This document shows positions 45,318 through 54,603 of a DNA stretch of 64,000 bases, piece after piece. The translations under genes and the position numbers were made by a program. Where the stretch lies: positions 186,001-250,000 of the forward strand of contig NZ_CABJDN010000007.1 of assembly GCF_902364365.1 (NCBI RefSeq), given 5' to 3'. Positions within the stretch are counted from its first letter, which is position 1; each line of letters begins with the position of its first letter. The DNA comes from Bacteroides intestinalis (lineage in GTDB: Bacteria; Bacteroidota; Bacteroidia; Bacteroidales; Bacteroidaceae). The notes under the pieces were generated by a model that had not been told where the DNA came from, did not search any database, and worked only from the letters and a program-made list of their open reading frames with translations.

Positions 45318-45724
45318 AACTATCGGATGAAGAAAGAAAAAGTCTAGTCATTTTCCAGATGGAAAAAGCCCGTACCACTTTGAAACAAGCGGAAGGTAAT
45401 GTCACTCTCTGTTTTTGGGAAGTGGTAGCTAATCGTCTTTATTATGCTTGTTTTCATGCCGTTTCTGCACTCCTTATAGAGTATGGATATGCATTCAAAA
45501 GCCATGAAGGATTAGTCAATCTATTTGGGATGCATTTTGTTAGAACCAACTTAGTAGACATAGAACTGGGACGTTTACTATCCCAATTACAGTCTATGCG
45601 CGAAAAAGGTGATTATAATTGTATTTATAATGTTACTGAAGAGGATATATCTCCAATGATTGAACCTGCAAAAAAATTAATAGCAGTTGTTGATCAATTG
45701 ATTACATCGCACACTAACGCCTGA
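45314..45724 (+). CDS. HEPN-domain protein (predicted RNase toxin of HEPN/MNT pair)
   Basis: 136 residues, all helical. The sequence ANRLYYACFHAVSALLIEYG contains the HEPN Arg-x6-His arrangement with the adjacent YY often seen in the HepT-like group; KSHEGLVNLFGMHFV follows. HEPN proteins of this type cleave RNA in toxin-antitoxin or phage-defence modules. Start overlaps the MNT gene. The catalytic Arg and His are both present, so the toxin is probably active. Closed by a strong hairpin 27 bases downstream. Confidence 0.87.
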   Translation: MKLSDEERKSLVIFQMEKARTTLKQAEGNVTLCFWEVVANRLYYACFHAVSALLIEYGYAFKSHEGLVNLFGMHFVRTNLVDIELGRLLSQLQSMREKGDYNCIYNVTEEDISPMIEPAKKLIAVVDQLITSHTNA

Positions 45725-45750
45725 CTTTTAAGCGTTACCCTATATTTATA

Positions 45751-45807
45751 AAATCATTCCAACATGTCAAACGAGCTTTCGTTCTTTGGCATGTTGGAAT
45801 GATTTTT
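45751..45807 (+). terminator. Terminator of the HEPN/MNT pair, containing the inverted repeat copy
   Basis: AATCATTCCAACATGTCAAA pairs with TTTGGCATGTTGGAATGATT (one G-T pair), followed by TTTTT. The right arm is the right direct repeat. Confidence 0.85.
45778..45807 (+). repeat. Right direct repeat flanking the MNT/HEPN pair
   Basis: 30 bases, one mismatch to 44810-44839, 968 bases apart. Also serves as the right arm of the terminator hairpin. Confidence 0.85.
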
Positions 45808-45930
45808 TTGTGAAACTCCCTCCCGGCTTTTCTCCAAGAGACTCATTCCTCATGCCATAATTATTCGAATTATTAACAACGGCAAGACTCCGGTTTTACC
45901 GATAGTATTCATTATAAATATTTATAAATT

Positions 45931-46719
45931 ATGGCAAACGAAATCAAGTATCAAATCAACGGCCAACTGGCGGACAATACCGTAACCGTGGACAACAAAG
46001 AGGACATGATCCTCGTCCCCGTATCCATCGGCAGTGCGGACGAAAACCGCATCATCGCCGAACTGAAAGCGGAGGACTCCGGCCTGCGTGAAGAAACCAT
46101 CCGCCACGTCTTCGACCTGCAAAAGCGGATCATCAAACGCATGCTGATGACCGGTATGAGTGTGAACACGGGATTGTATTACGCCTCAGTCGCTTTCCGC
46201 GGCGTCATAGAAAACTCCACCTGGAATCCGGCAAAGAACTCCATCGTGGTGAACTTCAACGTAGGCGCCGACCTGCGGGAAGCCATCAAGGCAACCACAG
46301 TGGGCATCATCGGTGAGAAAGGCAGCGCCATGTACATCGGCGGCGTGCAGGATGCCTCCACCCGTGCACAGGATGCTTCAGCCACGGCAGGACGTGCTTT
46401 CACCCTCACAGGCGGCAAGCTGAAAGTGGTGGGAACCGACCCGTCAGTGGGTATCACCCTGAAAAGCAGTTCAGGAAAGGAAACCAAAGTAGCCGAAGAC
46501 CTTTGGGTGACAAACGATCCCTCGAAACTGACGTTCATCATCCCTGCCGATCTGGCGGACGGGACGTATGAACTCAAAGTAACCACACAATTCGGCAGCA
46601 ACAGCAAGACCATGCTGAAAGTGCCGCGCAGCGTGATGAAAACCATCTATATAGGCAAAGCACCCGATGGAGGCGGTCTCGGTCCTGATGGAGGTCTGGA
46701 AGAGGACCCGTTAGGATAG
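45931..46719 (+). CDS. HU-like DNA-binding protein with DUF4469 C-terminal domain
   Basis: 262 residues. Residues 1-125 follow the HU/IHF-like domain seen in Bacteroidetes (IIAELKAEDSGLREETIRHVFDLQKRIIKRMLMTGMSVNTGLYYASVAFRGVIENSTWNP). Residues 130-240 are the DUF4469 Ig-like domain (AFTLTGGKLKVVGTDPSVGITL, DLWVTNDPSKLTFIIPADLADGTYELKVTTQF). The tail is Gly/Asp/Pro rich. No signal peptide, so it acts in the cytosol on DNA, unlike its fimbrial neighbours. It is followed within 12 bases by a GC-rich DNA cloverleaf. Visibly GC-richer than the surrounding island DNA. Role in this locus unknown. Confidence 0.75.
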   Translation: MANEIKYQINGQLADNTVTVDNKEDMILVPVSIGSADENRIIAELKAEDSGLREETIRHVFDLQKRIIKRMLMTGMSVNTGLYYASVAFRGVIENSTWNPAKNSIVVNFNVGADLREAIKATTVGIIGEKGSAMYIGGVQDASTRAQDASATAGRAFTLTGGKLKVVGTDPSVGITLKSSSGKETKVAEDLWVTNDPSKLTFIIPADLADGTYELKVTTQFGSNSKTMLKVPRSVMKTIYIGKAPDGGGLGPDGGLEEDPLG

Positions 46720-46730
46720 TCCGGCGGCAA

Positions 46731-46830
46731 CCGTACTGCTACGGCAGGCGTAGGTGGCCACCTACGGATGGCATAGACGGCCGTCTACTACCGGCGTAGC
46801 TGACCGTCTACGCCACCCGTAGCAGTACGG
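46731..46830. repeat. GC-rich cloverleaf-forming inverted repeat
   Basis: An outer stem CCGTACTGCTACGG/CCGTAGCAGTACGG (46731-46744 with 46817-46830, perfect) encloses three hairpins: CGTAGGTGGCCACCTACG (46749-46766, perfect palindrome), TAGACGGCCGTCTA (46774-46787, perfect palindrome) and GGCGTAG/CTACGCC (46793-46799 with 46808-46814). The layout is a four-way junction or cloverleaf on either strand. It has no T-run and is not a standard terminator. Confidence 0.85.
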
Positions 46831-46883
46831 CCCGGGAAATGCCTCACAATAAGATTATTAACTTTCAAAAACAGTATAGACAA

Positions 46884-49079
46884 ATGATGAAAACGAAAAA
46901 CATTCTTTGGATGTCGGCTCTGCTGGCCCTGCTTGCAGGATGCAGCCAGGGGGAGCTTGGCACCGACGATGCTCCGGGAAAAGGAGTAGGCAAAGAGATC
47001 CGTCTCGTATTTAGTGGCGGAGGAGAGTCGCAGGAATACACCCGCGCCATCGCTTCCGAAAGTGAGAACCAGATAGACAACCTGGACATCTATGTATTTG
47101 CAGCCACCGCCGACGGCGGAGACTACCAGTATCTGGAAACGTGGAAAGCCGCCGCACAGGACGACACCGCAGCGAAAACCTTCAAACTGAGCGGTGCCGG
47201 AACCGCCCGCAAGGCCTCCATCTTCCCGACGGAACTGAAGGGCATCCCCAACCTGAAACTGTATTGCGTAGCCAACAGCACCACACTCTACAAAGCCGAC
47301 GGAGACCCGATAGACCCTCTGGTAGCGGTGAAAACCAACGCCGCCACCGGAGCCATAGAAACCGCCGGCACGAAAGCCACGGACTTTGAAAAGTACTGTA
47401 CCGCCAAACTGGAACCGGCAGGCACCGCCCTGGGCACTCCATTAGTAATGACCGGAAGCGGCACAACGAAGATACTGGGCAATATCGCCACGGTGAACAT
47501 CGAACTGAAACGCCGCGTGAGCCGCTTCGACATCGACAATGAATCCGCCAAGACGGGACTGATCATTGAAAGCGTCGCGCTGGGAAACGGACGCAACCAG
47601 GCTACCGTGATGCCGGGGACGCTGACCACACTGGATGATGCCGGTCGTACTGCCAGCCTCATTAAGTACCCCGTAGCCGAAGGCAGCTATCTGATGCTGC
47701 CCAAAGCCAATCAGGGAGTGACGGAGAGCGCCCTCTATACCTATCCTTTGAAAGACACGGACGAGGCGTTCCTCATCATCAAAGGCAAATACCAGAACCC
47801 GATGCAGAAAGACCCTGTGCCCGTGGAATACCATCTCGACATACAGCGCGCTCCCGATACCGGCGGAGCGACTGCATTCATAGACGTAGTGGCCAACACC
47901 CGCTACACCCTGCACATCAAGGAAGTGATGGAAGCCACCATCACCGCCTTCTTTGAAATTGTGGACTGGACCAGTGGCGGCGGGGTCATCGTAAAACCCG
48001 ACAATGCCGCGCCCGTAGTAACCGCCCTGAATGTGGAAGGAACCGATACGGACGTCGCCACCAAAGAAATCAGCGTGACGGCCGACGGTACGGAGAAAAC
48101 CATCACACTGACCGCTACGGCCAGCGGCAAGGTACAGCCGAAGTTCAGCACCACAACGGGATGGGACATCGACTGGCTGGAGCATGACGATACCAGTTAC
48201 AAGTCGGAAGTCGTAGACGGAGTGACCACCACTACCATGACCTTCAAATATACGCTGACTGCCGCCACTCCTTATGTTCCCGTTACACTGACCTTGGCCA
48301 ATGAATCGGCTTCACAGGATGAATCAGTTTACACTACGCTGGCCATTGTACCGCCCGCCACGGCACCGGTACTGGATTTTGCCACACCGGATGCGGCTAC
48401 GGGGAACTTCAACTTATACGATCAGGCGAATGGTAAACTCACGATGTATAAAACAAGCAAGAGCAGCATCACACTCGGGGCAAGCTGTCCGTTCGGAACG
48501 AAATTAGTATTGAATAATCAGCTTCCCTGGCTGGAAGTTTCGAAGAGCAAATCAGGCCCTGCGCCAAGCACGACGGGTACTCCCGCCACGGATGTTCCTG
48601 TTTCTACTCCGGTGGAAGAGTACTACACGCTTATGCTGAAAGACGTGACAGCAACCAGCGATGTAAACAGCAAGTTCGAGATTATCAATCTGGGAGATGC
48701 AAGCAAGACACTGGAATTGACGGTGGAATTGCTCGATCCTGCCATTACAACGATTGAACTGACGGGGACAACAGGCGGAGCCGCTTACAATAACTATAAG
48801 ATTACCGATGTGCCCCGCACTGACGGAAGCACCGTTGAGGTGAAAATTACTTCTCCGCAAGGCGTGACGGCAAGCACGCTGTCGTCCTGGTTCACCATTG
48901 CCGAGACCACCGCCTTTGCAAGAACCGCTCCGACGGATGCTACCGGCAGCCAGACATTCACCCTGACCGTGAAGGATGCCGTAACCGACTTCACAGCCGC
49001 GCCGATTGTGCTGAAAAATAATATCTCGGGCATGGAAGACGTGACAGTGCTGGTGAGTGCGGCTGCTGTAGCTCCTTAA
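46884..49079 (+). CDS. Fimbrillin-like (Mfa1 type) lipoprotein with Ig-like repeats
   Basis: About 731 residues from Met at 46884 (46887 is equally possible); an in-frame Met at 46839 lies close to the cloverleaf and adds no signal-like sequence. Lipoprotein signal ends LLALLAGC. The N-domain (NQIDNLDIYVFAATADGGDYQYLETW, GIPNLKLYCVANS, NIELKRRVSRFDIDNESAKTG) is the fimbrillin fold, and two or three BACON-like units follow. Probably a structural or adhesive subunit of the same fimbria. The cleavable propeptide arginine typical of mature FimA/Mfa1 may be the R in EYTRAIAS. 30 bases before the next fimbrillin gene. Confidence 0.8.
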   Translation: MMKTKNILWMSALLALLAGCSQGELGTDDAPGKGVGKEIRLVFSGGGESQEYTRAIASESENQIDNLDIYVFAATADGGDYQYLETWKAAAQDDTAAKTFKLSGAGTARKASIFPTELKGIPNLKLYCVANSTTLYKADGDPIDPLVAVKTNAATGAIETAGTKATDFEKYCTAKLEPAGTALGTPLVMTGSGTTKILGNIATVNIELKRRVSRFDIDNESAKTGLIIESVALGNGRNQATVMPGTLTTLDDAGRTASLIKYPVAEGSYLMLPKANQGVTESALYTYPLKDTDEAFLIIKGKYQNPMQKDPVPVEYHLDIQRAPDTGGATAFIDVVANTRYTLHIKEVMEATITAFFEIVDWTSGGGVIVKPDNAAPVVTALNVEGTDTDVATKEISVTADGTEKTITLTATASGKVQPKFSTTTGWDIDWLEHDDTSYKSEVVDGVTTTTMTFKYTLTAATPYVPVTLTLANESASQDESVYTTLAIVPPATAPVLDFATPDAATGNFNLYDQANGKLTMYKTSKSSITLGASCPFGTKLVLNNQLPWLEVSKSKSGPAPSTTGTPATDVPVSTPVEEYYTLMLKDVTATSDVNSKFEIINLGDASKTLELTVELLDPAITTIELTGTTGGAAYNNYKITDVPRTDGSTVEVKITSPQGVTASTLSSWFTIAETTAFARTAPTDATGSQTFTLTVKDAVTDFTAAPIVLKNNISGMEDVTVLVSAAAVAP

Positions 49080-49108
49080 TTCAGTAACCCATTAATAACA
49101 ATAAGATT

Positions 49109-51010
49109 ATGATTAAAAATAGAAAACAGTTTTCCGCATGGGTGATAGGCCTGCTTGCCCTGTCCCTTGCGGGGTGCAGCGAAGCGGAAGTGCCGTCGGC
49201 CACTACTCCCGGTGATGACCCGCTGGTCAATGACCCGACGCGCCGCGAAATCATCCTCGGCTTTCAGAACAAGCTGAACATAAAGACGGCAGGCACTACC
49301 CGCGCCGATGCCCCCATCGCCACGACCGAAGAGAATGAAATCACTTCGCTGGATATTTATGTGTTCTCTTCGGACAAGGAGGAAGGGCCATATACTTATC
49401 AGGAACGGTTCTGTTACCGTTCGGACGGTTCTACGATACCTAACGCTACGAAAATTATATTGACCGTGGAGGGTTACAATATAGCACTCGCCACCCTGCG
49501 CCCCAAGAAAGGCCTGTTCACCAAATTCTACTGCATTGCCAATCAGCCGAAATTGCTGAAAGCCGGAGCAGAATACACCAATTTCGTAGCGCTGGAACAG
49601 AGTTCACCGGGTGCGGACTATAACATTGTGACCAAAGCGGGTATTCCCACTGAAACGGATTTCCTCACCTTTACCACTCCGTTGCTGGATCCTGCCACGG
49701 ATACGGACATCTTGTTGACACCCCTGCCGATGGTAGGTTCCTACAGTCCTGCGCTCGACCTGCGGGATATCAGTATGGGGTCCCGTACCCGCATCAATAT
49801 GACGCTGTCGCGTATCGTCTCCCGTTTCGATATCATCAATGACGAGAAATTGTCACATCTCACCATCACCGGTGTATCGATGGGGCACGGCCGCAAAGGC
49901 GTTACCTTCTTCCCGGTGGTTCCCGTGGAAGATGCCGATCCGGACAAGACGCTTATCACCTACCCCGACCGTGACTTTGACGGCGCCAATGCCAATAAGG
50001 GTACACAGACAGGGGCTTTCTACAGTTATCCCAGTCCGATTGCCGACAAGGGGTATCTGATTATCAAGGGAAAGTATGCGCTGAACCAGACGGATATACC
50101 GCAGGAGGTGAGTTACATGGTAGAGTTTGAGCAGTCGGTAGCGGGTACGGGTGGTTACATCGAGGTGAAGCCTAACCACCGCTACACGGTGCGCGTCACC
50201 GACGCCGACCCGTTCAAGCTGGATGTGAACATCACCGTTTCGGACTGGACGGATGGCGGGGACTTTGAGTATCAGCCGGAAAATGAGCTGGCTATCGGGA
50301 CACTGACAGGAGTGGGAGCAACCACTATTGCGGGTAACAATACAGCCACCGTCTCCCCGGATGAGACTGAGTATTTCAGTATTCCTTTCACCAGCAATTC
50401 GGAAGCGGAATGCAGCATTGTCTATACAAGTTCCGCGGGTGGCGGTGCCGAGTGGCTAAAGACGGAAATCACACCGGTAACCCGTGCCGGATCGGCATCT
50501 TATACTTGTAAAGTGTCAAAAGCCGATAGCTATTCAGGGAATCTTTTCCCGAAAGCCATCATCTTATTGCGCAGCAAGGCGGGACGCGAAGAAAGCCAGA
50601 TTGCAGTGAAAGCAGCCGTAGGAGTACCGGAAATTGCTGCGGCAACGGGGACACCGTCGGAACCGGATGCGGCAAATACCTACACTGCCGGAAGTGAATC
50701 ACCGGATGTGATCACAGGGACACTCAGCATGCAGAAACAGGCCAATGCCGGAACCACCTCGTCCATGAAACTTACTGTGACTGCCAAAGGCGGTAGCCGG
50801 ATTGTAGGTTTGCCTGCCTGGCTGAAAGCGGATAAGACGGAAGGACATAGTACTGAAGCTATAGACTATACCTTGACGCTGGACCAAAATGCAAAGGATT
50901 TCCCCACAGGACCATTCCCGGCAAATGCGGAGGCAACCTTTGAGATACAGAATCTGTCGGATGCGGCAAAGAAGGTGACGGTAACAGTTAATGTGACGGA
51001 AGCACCATAA
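49109..51010 (+). CDS. Fimbrillin-like (Mfa1 type) lipoprotein
   Basis: 633 residues. Lipoprotein signal ending LALSLAGC. The N-domain (NEITSLDIYVFSSDKEEGPYTYQERFCYRSDG, KKGLFTKFYCIANQ, SLTR-equivalent TLSRIVSRFDIINDEKLSHLTITGVSMGHGRKGVTFFP) is a close paralogue of the large fimbrillin at 41465-44752, while the C-terminal part is shorter with about two Ig-like units. The propeptide arginine equivalent may lie in GTTRADAP. Last gene of the fimbrial cluster, followed by a terminator. Paralogy of the two genes suggests duplication, with divergence of the surface-exposed ends. Confidence 0.82.
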   Translation: MIKNRKQFSAWVIGLLALSLAGCSEAEVPSATTPGDDPLVNDPTRREIILGFQNKLNIKTAGTTRADAPIATTEENEITSLDIYVFSSDKEEGPYTYQERFCYRSDGSTIPNATKIILTVEGYNIALATLRPKKGLFTKFYCIANQPKLLKAGAEYTNFVALEQSSPGADYNIVTKAGIPTETDFLTFTTPLLDPATDTDILLTPLPMVGSYSPALDLRDISMGSRTRINMTLSRIVSRFDIINDEKLSHLTITGVSMGHGRKGVTFFPVVPVEDADPDKTLITYPDRDFDGANANKGTQTGAFYSYPSPIADKGYLIIKGKYALNQTDIPQEVSYMVEFEQSVAGTGGYIEVKPNHRYTVRVTDADPFKLDVNITVSDWTDGGDFEYQPENELAIGTLTGVGATTIAGNNTATVSPDETEYFSIPFTSNSEAECSIVYTSSAGGGAEWLKTEITPVTRAGSASYTCKVSKADSYSGNLFPKAIILLRSKAGREESQIAVKAAVGVPEIAAATGTPSEPDAANTYTAGSESPDVITGTLSMQKQANAGTTSSMKLTVTAKGGSRIVGLPAWLKADKTEGHSTEAIDYTLTLDQNAKDFPTGPFPANAEATFEIQNLSDAAKKVTVTVNVTEAP

Positions 51011-51084
51011 ATAGGAAATGAAGAAGAAATGATGAAAAAGGTCTTTGTGACATAATAAAAAAACTTCTGAAAATAAAGAATCGG

Positions 51085-51120
51085 GTAGGAAGGAAACGAT
51101 GGGGTTTTCTTCCTACTTTG
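51085..51120 (+). terminator. Terminator of the fimbrial cluster
   Basis: GTAGGAAG (51085-51092) pairs with CTTCCTAC (51109-51116), with extra A/T pairing inside, followed by TTTGGTTTG. Confidence 0.6.
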
Positions 51121-51193
51121 GTTTGAATAGATTTCGTCTGGAAATATCAAAGGCTATAAATTAGTAAAGCCCAAAACATAGAAAAAGCGTGAT

Positions 51194-53040
51194 TCACAGT
51201 ATAGTATACTCCCACTCCAATCCTCCGGCATGCTTATACTTAGAGCTATCATTACAACACAGACAGATTGTCGAGCAGCTTATATTGTATTTTTCGGCAG
51301 CTTCTTTAAATGTATTGAATATTTCTCCGGTGGTGATACACCTTATCTTCTTACTTCTTTGTCGCACTGTATTCTTGAATTTACAGCTTTTACAGCTGCT
51401 TCCCCGCAATAAATTTCCCGGATATGCCTGCCAGGTCTTACCACATTCACTACATTGTACTAATATGGGTTTATTCCTGCTTACATAGGTTCCTATAACT
51501 TTAATTGTAGGCAACAGCTTTGCGATTTCCTCAACAAAATCATCATGGGTTCTCCGTGCTTTATTGGCACATTTCGGACAGCCGGTTCTATTATATTTCG
51601 CTACAAGATGATAGGGTTGGGTAAACCATATATAGCCACATATTTTACATTTTATTCTTATAGAAGTATCAATATTGATATATTCTGCCAGAGGGATAAC
51701 ATTGGGCTGTAATGAATTTAATCTTTCAACAAAGTCATTATGTGTCATTTTTAAAGTACCGGCGCATTTAGGACATCCCGAACCTAAACGTAAAGAAGAC
51801 GGTCTCACATGCCATTCATGATTACAGACTTTACATTGTGCTTTAATTCTATTATTAGCTCCTGCAAAATCACCAATAATTTCAATCTTATCATTTATTT
51901 TAGACAGTTCTTCTCTAAATTCCTCAGTGCTCATTCGTCTTGAATCAATTTGAGCATTCTTCTTAATTTTTTCCCACTCACTTGTACCAAGGTTCGAATT
52001 TAATCCGAATTCGGAGAGAATCTTTTTTGTTATTTCAATCAGTTTATCTGTATTCCGGCGAGAAACAAGATCGCAATGTGTCACCAGGCAATTATCGAAA
52101 GGAGCTGTTGCATCATCATAGTGGTCGTATATAGTTATGAGTTTGATGCCTTTATATTTGCACAATAGATGCTTTTCCCAGTCTTTCGCTACCATATTTT
52201 TATGCCAGTGCCACGAACCGGGCTCTACGGCTACTTTTAAATCAGGCACATATATGTCTAATTCAACTCCTATCACCGTTTTTTCTCTTGACATGACTTT
52301 AGATTCGCCCAGAATATGAGCAAATGAGTGATATATGAACTGTTCTAAAAAGGAGGTGCAGGACCTGTGACAGTTAGGACAGCCACGTTGGTTCAGAACA
52401 TCATGAGGTCTTATTTGATACTCATATCCGCAGGCATTACAAGCGGCATAAGTGTATGATTGTTTATATACATTGCACCTTCGCTGACAACAAAATTCGG
52501 GTCGATTTTATGGAGACGCTCCAAAAATATCTCCATCGTCAAGCGCTGAGACGCTCCTTTCTGGGATCGTCCACATTCCGGACATCCCCTGCCACTAAGA
52601 ACATGTGCAGGAGTGATATCACACTCATGTCCACATTTCAAGAATCTGAATTTAGTTTTTTCGAGTGCCTTCACATACCGGCCAGTTATGATAACGTCAT
52701 CTCTCAGGGATTTTAAGTCTTTCACAAACTCCGCATGAGATTTCAGTTTGACTCCGGCACACCTGGGACAGCCATGTCCGTGCAATAGACTTCCTGCACG
52801 CGGCGACCATTCACAACCACATTTATCGCATCTTACATCAATTTTAGAGTTGTAATCCTTGTATGTTCCCAAGACAGTAACTTTTAAATTCTGTGCTTTC
52901 AATTCATGACAGAAGTCTATATGAGTTTTTTTCTTTACCATACGACTAAAACCTTTTGTTTTGACATATAAATATCTCGCATAAAGATAGTCATTTCGAT
53001 AAAAAAAGAATAAGGATTCTTCCAACTTTTGTTTATACAC
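51194..53040 (-). pseudogene. Zinc-ribbon/PD-(D/E)XK-like nuclease/NUMOD1 protein gene split by a frameshift
   Basis: Two reading frames form one gene broken near 52448-52456. The upstream part (52411-53040) has CDKCGCEW/CPRCAG and FLKCGHEC/CPECGR, then YINNHT at the break. In the next frame the sequence continues AACNACGYEYQIRPHDVLNQRGCPNCH, completing a third zinc ribbon, and runs into a nuclease-like core (VELDIYVPDLKVAVEPGSWHWHK), three more zinc ribbons, and a C-terminal NUMOD1-type segment (TGEIFNTFKEAAEKYNISCSTI, then GGLEWEY). This is the design of homing-type or Vsr-like nucleases. The downstream piece alone could be translated from 52294. The break may be a real mutation or a sequence error. 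Confidence 0.7.
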
Positions 53041-53151
53041 AAAATTAAAAGAAAATATAAAACACTTGTTGATAAAGTTAATCTAACTCTATAAGATAAT
53101 GAATTATAGCATCAAAATATAAAGACTATTTTATCTTCCACACAAATATAC

Positions 53152-54510
53152 TTATCTCGTCTTCATCTTCCCCAAAATCTTAGGAAACTGCCAAAAGAAC
53201 AACAGCGTACAGCAAATTGCAGCCGTAGCATCGGATATAGCCTCAGCCGCATATACTCCGGTCACTCCCATATAATGCGGCAGTATCAGTGCTAACGGAA
53301 TCAACAGAATAGCCTTGCGAAGCAAAGCGATAAAAATGGATATCTTAGCCTGCCCCAATGCAACAAACATATTCTGACAGGCACGTTGCAAGCCGAAAAT
53401 GGTCATACCACCCAGAAAGACAGGCATGGTCCAACGGACCGTTTCTATCAACTTTTCATCACTTGTAAAAGCTGATGCAACCGTTGACGGGAACAGGATC
53501 ATAAGTAGCATCAGAATCAGATTAAAAGAGAACATCGTGATCAGTGCAATACGGAAACAATCCTTCACACGCTGCTTATCACCATGCCCATAATTGTAAC
53601 TTACAATCGGAATAAAGCCTTGCGCAAACCCCGTCAGCGGCACACTGGCAAACTGCATCGAAGTCTGTAATATCGTCAACGCACTGACGTAAATATCTCC
53701 AAAATCTTTCAAGCTGCTATTCAGCACAAAGCCCACCAAACTCTCTGTACTGGCCATAATGAACGGAGATACTCCCAGTCCCAACATCGCAACAACAATT
53801 CCCCGATTCAACTTCATATAGCGCCTCTCCAAAGGCAGAGAAGCCTTCCGGGAAAACAGGAAAGACAGTACCCATGCGGCACTGCAAGCCTGAGAAATCA
53901 CCGTAGCCAAAGCAGCACCTTTCACCCCCATATCAAACCAGAAGATAAAAATAGGATCAAGAATGATATTTAATAAAGCTCCGATTAAGACAGAGTACAT
54001 GGCAATGGCAGGACGCCCCTGCGCATTGATAAAGGAATTCAGTCCGGTGGAAATCTCTACAAAAACAGTTCCCAGCAAATAAATGGAAAGGTAATCAACC
54101 GCATAACCCAATGTATGTTCCGAAGCACCTGTAAAGAGCAGGATAGGCTCCATGAAAGTATAGGCAATGAAGGAAGTAATTAAAGTAAATAGAATCAGCA
54201 GGGTAAAACCATTCCCCAATATCTTTCCGGCACGCTGGCGGTCACCTTGCCCGAGGGCTATGGCAGCCAACGGTGCACCACCACCGCCCACTATTGCTGA
54301 AAAAGAAGATATCAATACCACGAGAGAAATTGTCACCCCTACGCCTGCCAATGCATCCGTCCCGATGCCTGGTATGTGTCCGATATAGATACGGTCGACA
54401 ATGCTATAAAGCAAATTGACGAATTGTGCAGCTACTGCCGGAAGCGCCATCTTGAAAACCAGTGGCAACATACGCTCGGTTCCCAGACGTTCTTCATATT
54501 TATTGATCAT
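53152..54510 (-). CDS. MATE-family efflux transporter
   Basis: 452 residues, twelve predicted membrane helices, with MATE signatures: MALPAVAAQFVNLLYSIVDRIYIGHIPGIGTDALAGVG at the N-terminus, GGGGAPLAAIALGQGDRQRAGKILGNG, GLNSFINAQGRPAIAMYSVLIGALLNIILDPIFIF, and the second-half equivalent TGFAQGFIPIVSYNYGHGDKQRVKDCFR. Exchanges sodium or protons for drugs or metabolites at the inner membrane; substrate unknown. Transcribed leftward, 93 bases downstream of the AraC-type regulator gene, which may control it. Confidence 0.93.
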   Translation of the reverse strand: MINKYEERLGTERMLPLVFKMALPAVAAQFVNLLYSIVDRIYIGHIPGIGTDALAGVGVTISLVVLISSFSAIVGGGGAPLAAIALGQGDRQRAGKILGNGFTLLILFTLITSFIAYTFMEPILLFTGASEHTLGYAVDYLSIYLLGTVFVEISTGLNSFINAQGRPAIAMYSVLIGALLNIILDPIFIFWFDMGVKGAALATVISQACSAAWVLSFLFSRKASLPLERRYMKLNRGIVVAMLGLGVSPFIMASTESLVGFVLNSSLKDFGDIYVSALTILQTSMQFASVPLTGFAQGFIPIVSYNYGHGDKQRVKDCFRIALITMFSFNLILMLLMILFPSTVASAFTSDEKLIETVRWTMPVFLGGMTIFGLQRACQNMFVALGQAKISIFIALLRKAILLIPLALILPHYMGVTGVYAAEAISDATAAICCTLLFFWQFPKILGKMKTR

Positions 54511-54603
54511 CGTGATTCTTCTTTTCTAAAAACGAGTGCAAAGGTACAAGAATTTCCACTCGCCCCCAAAGTAATGGGGCGGCTTTTACAGGAAACGGAA
54601 ATC

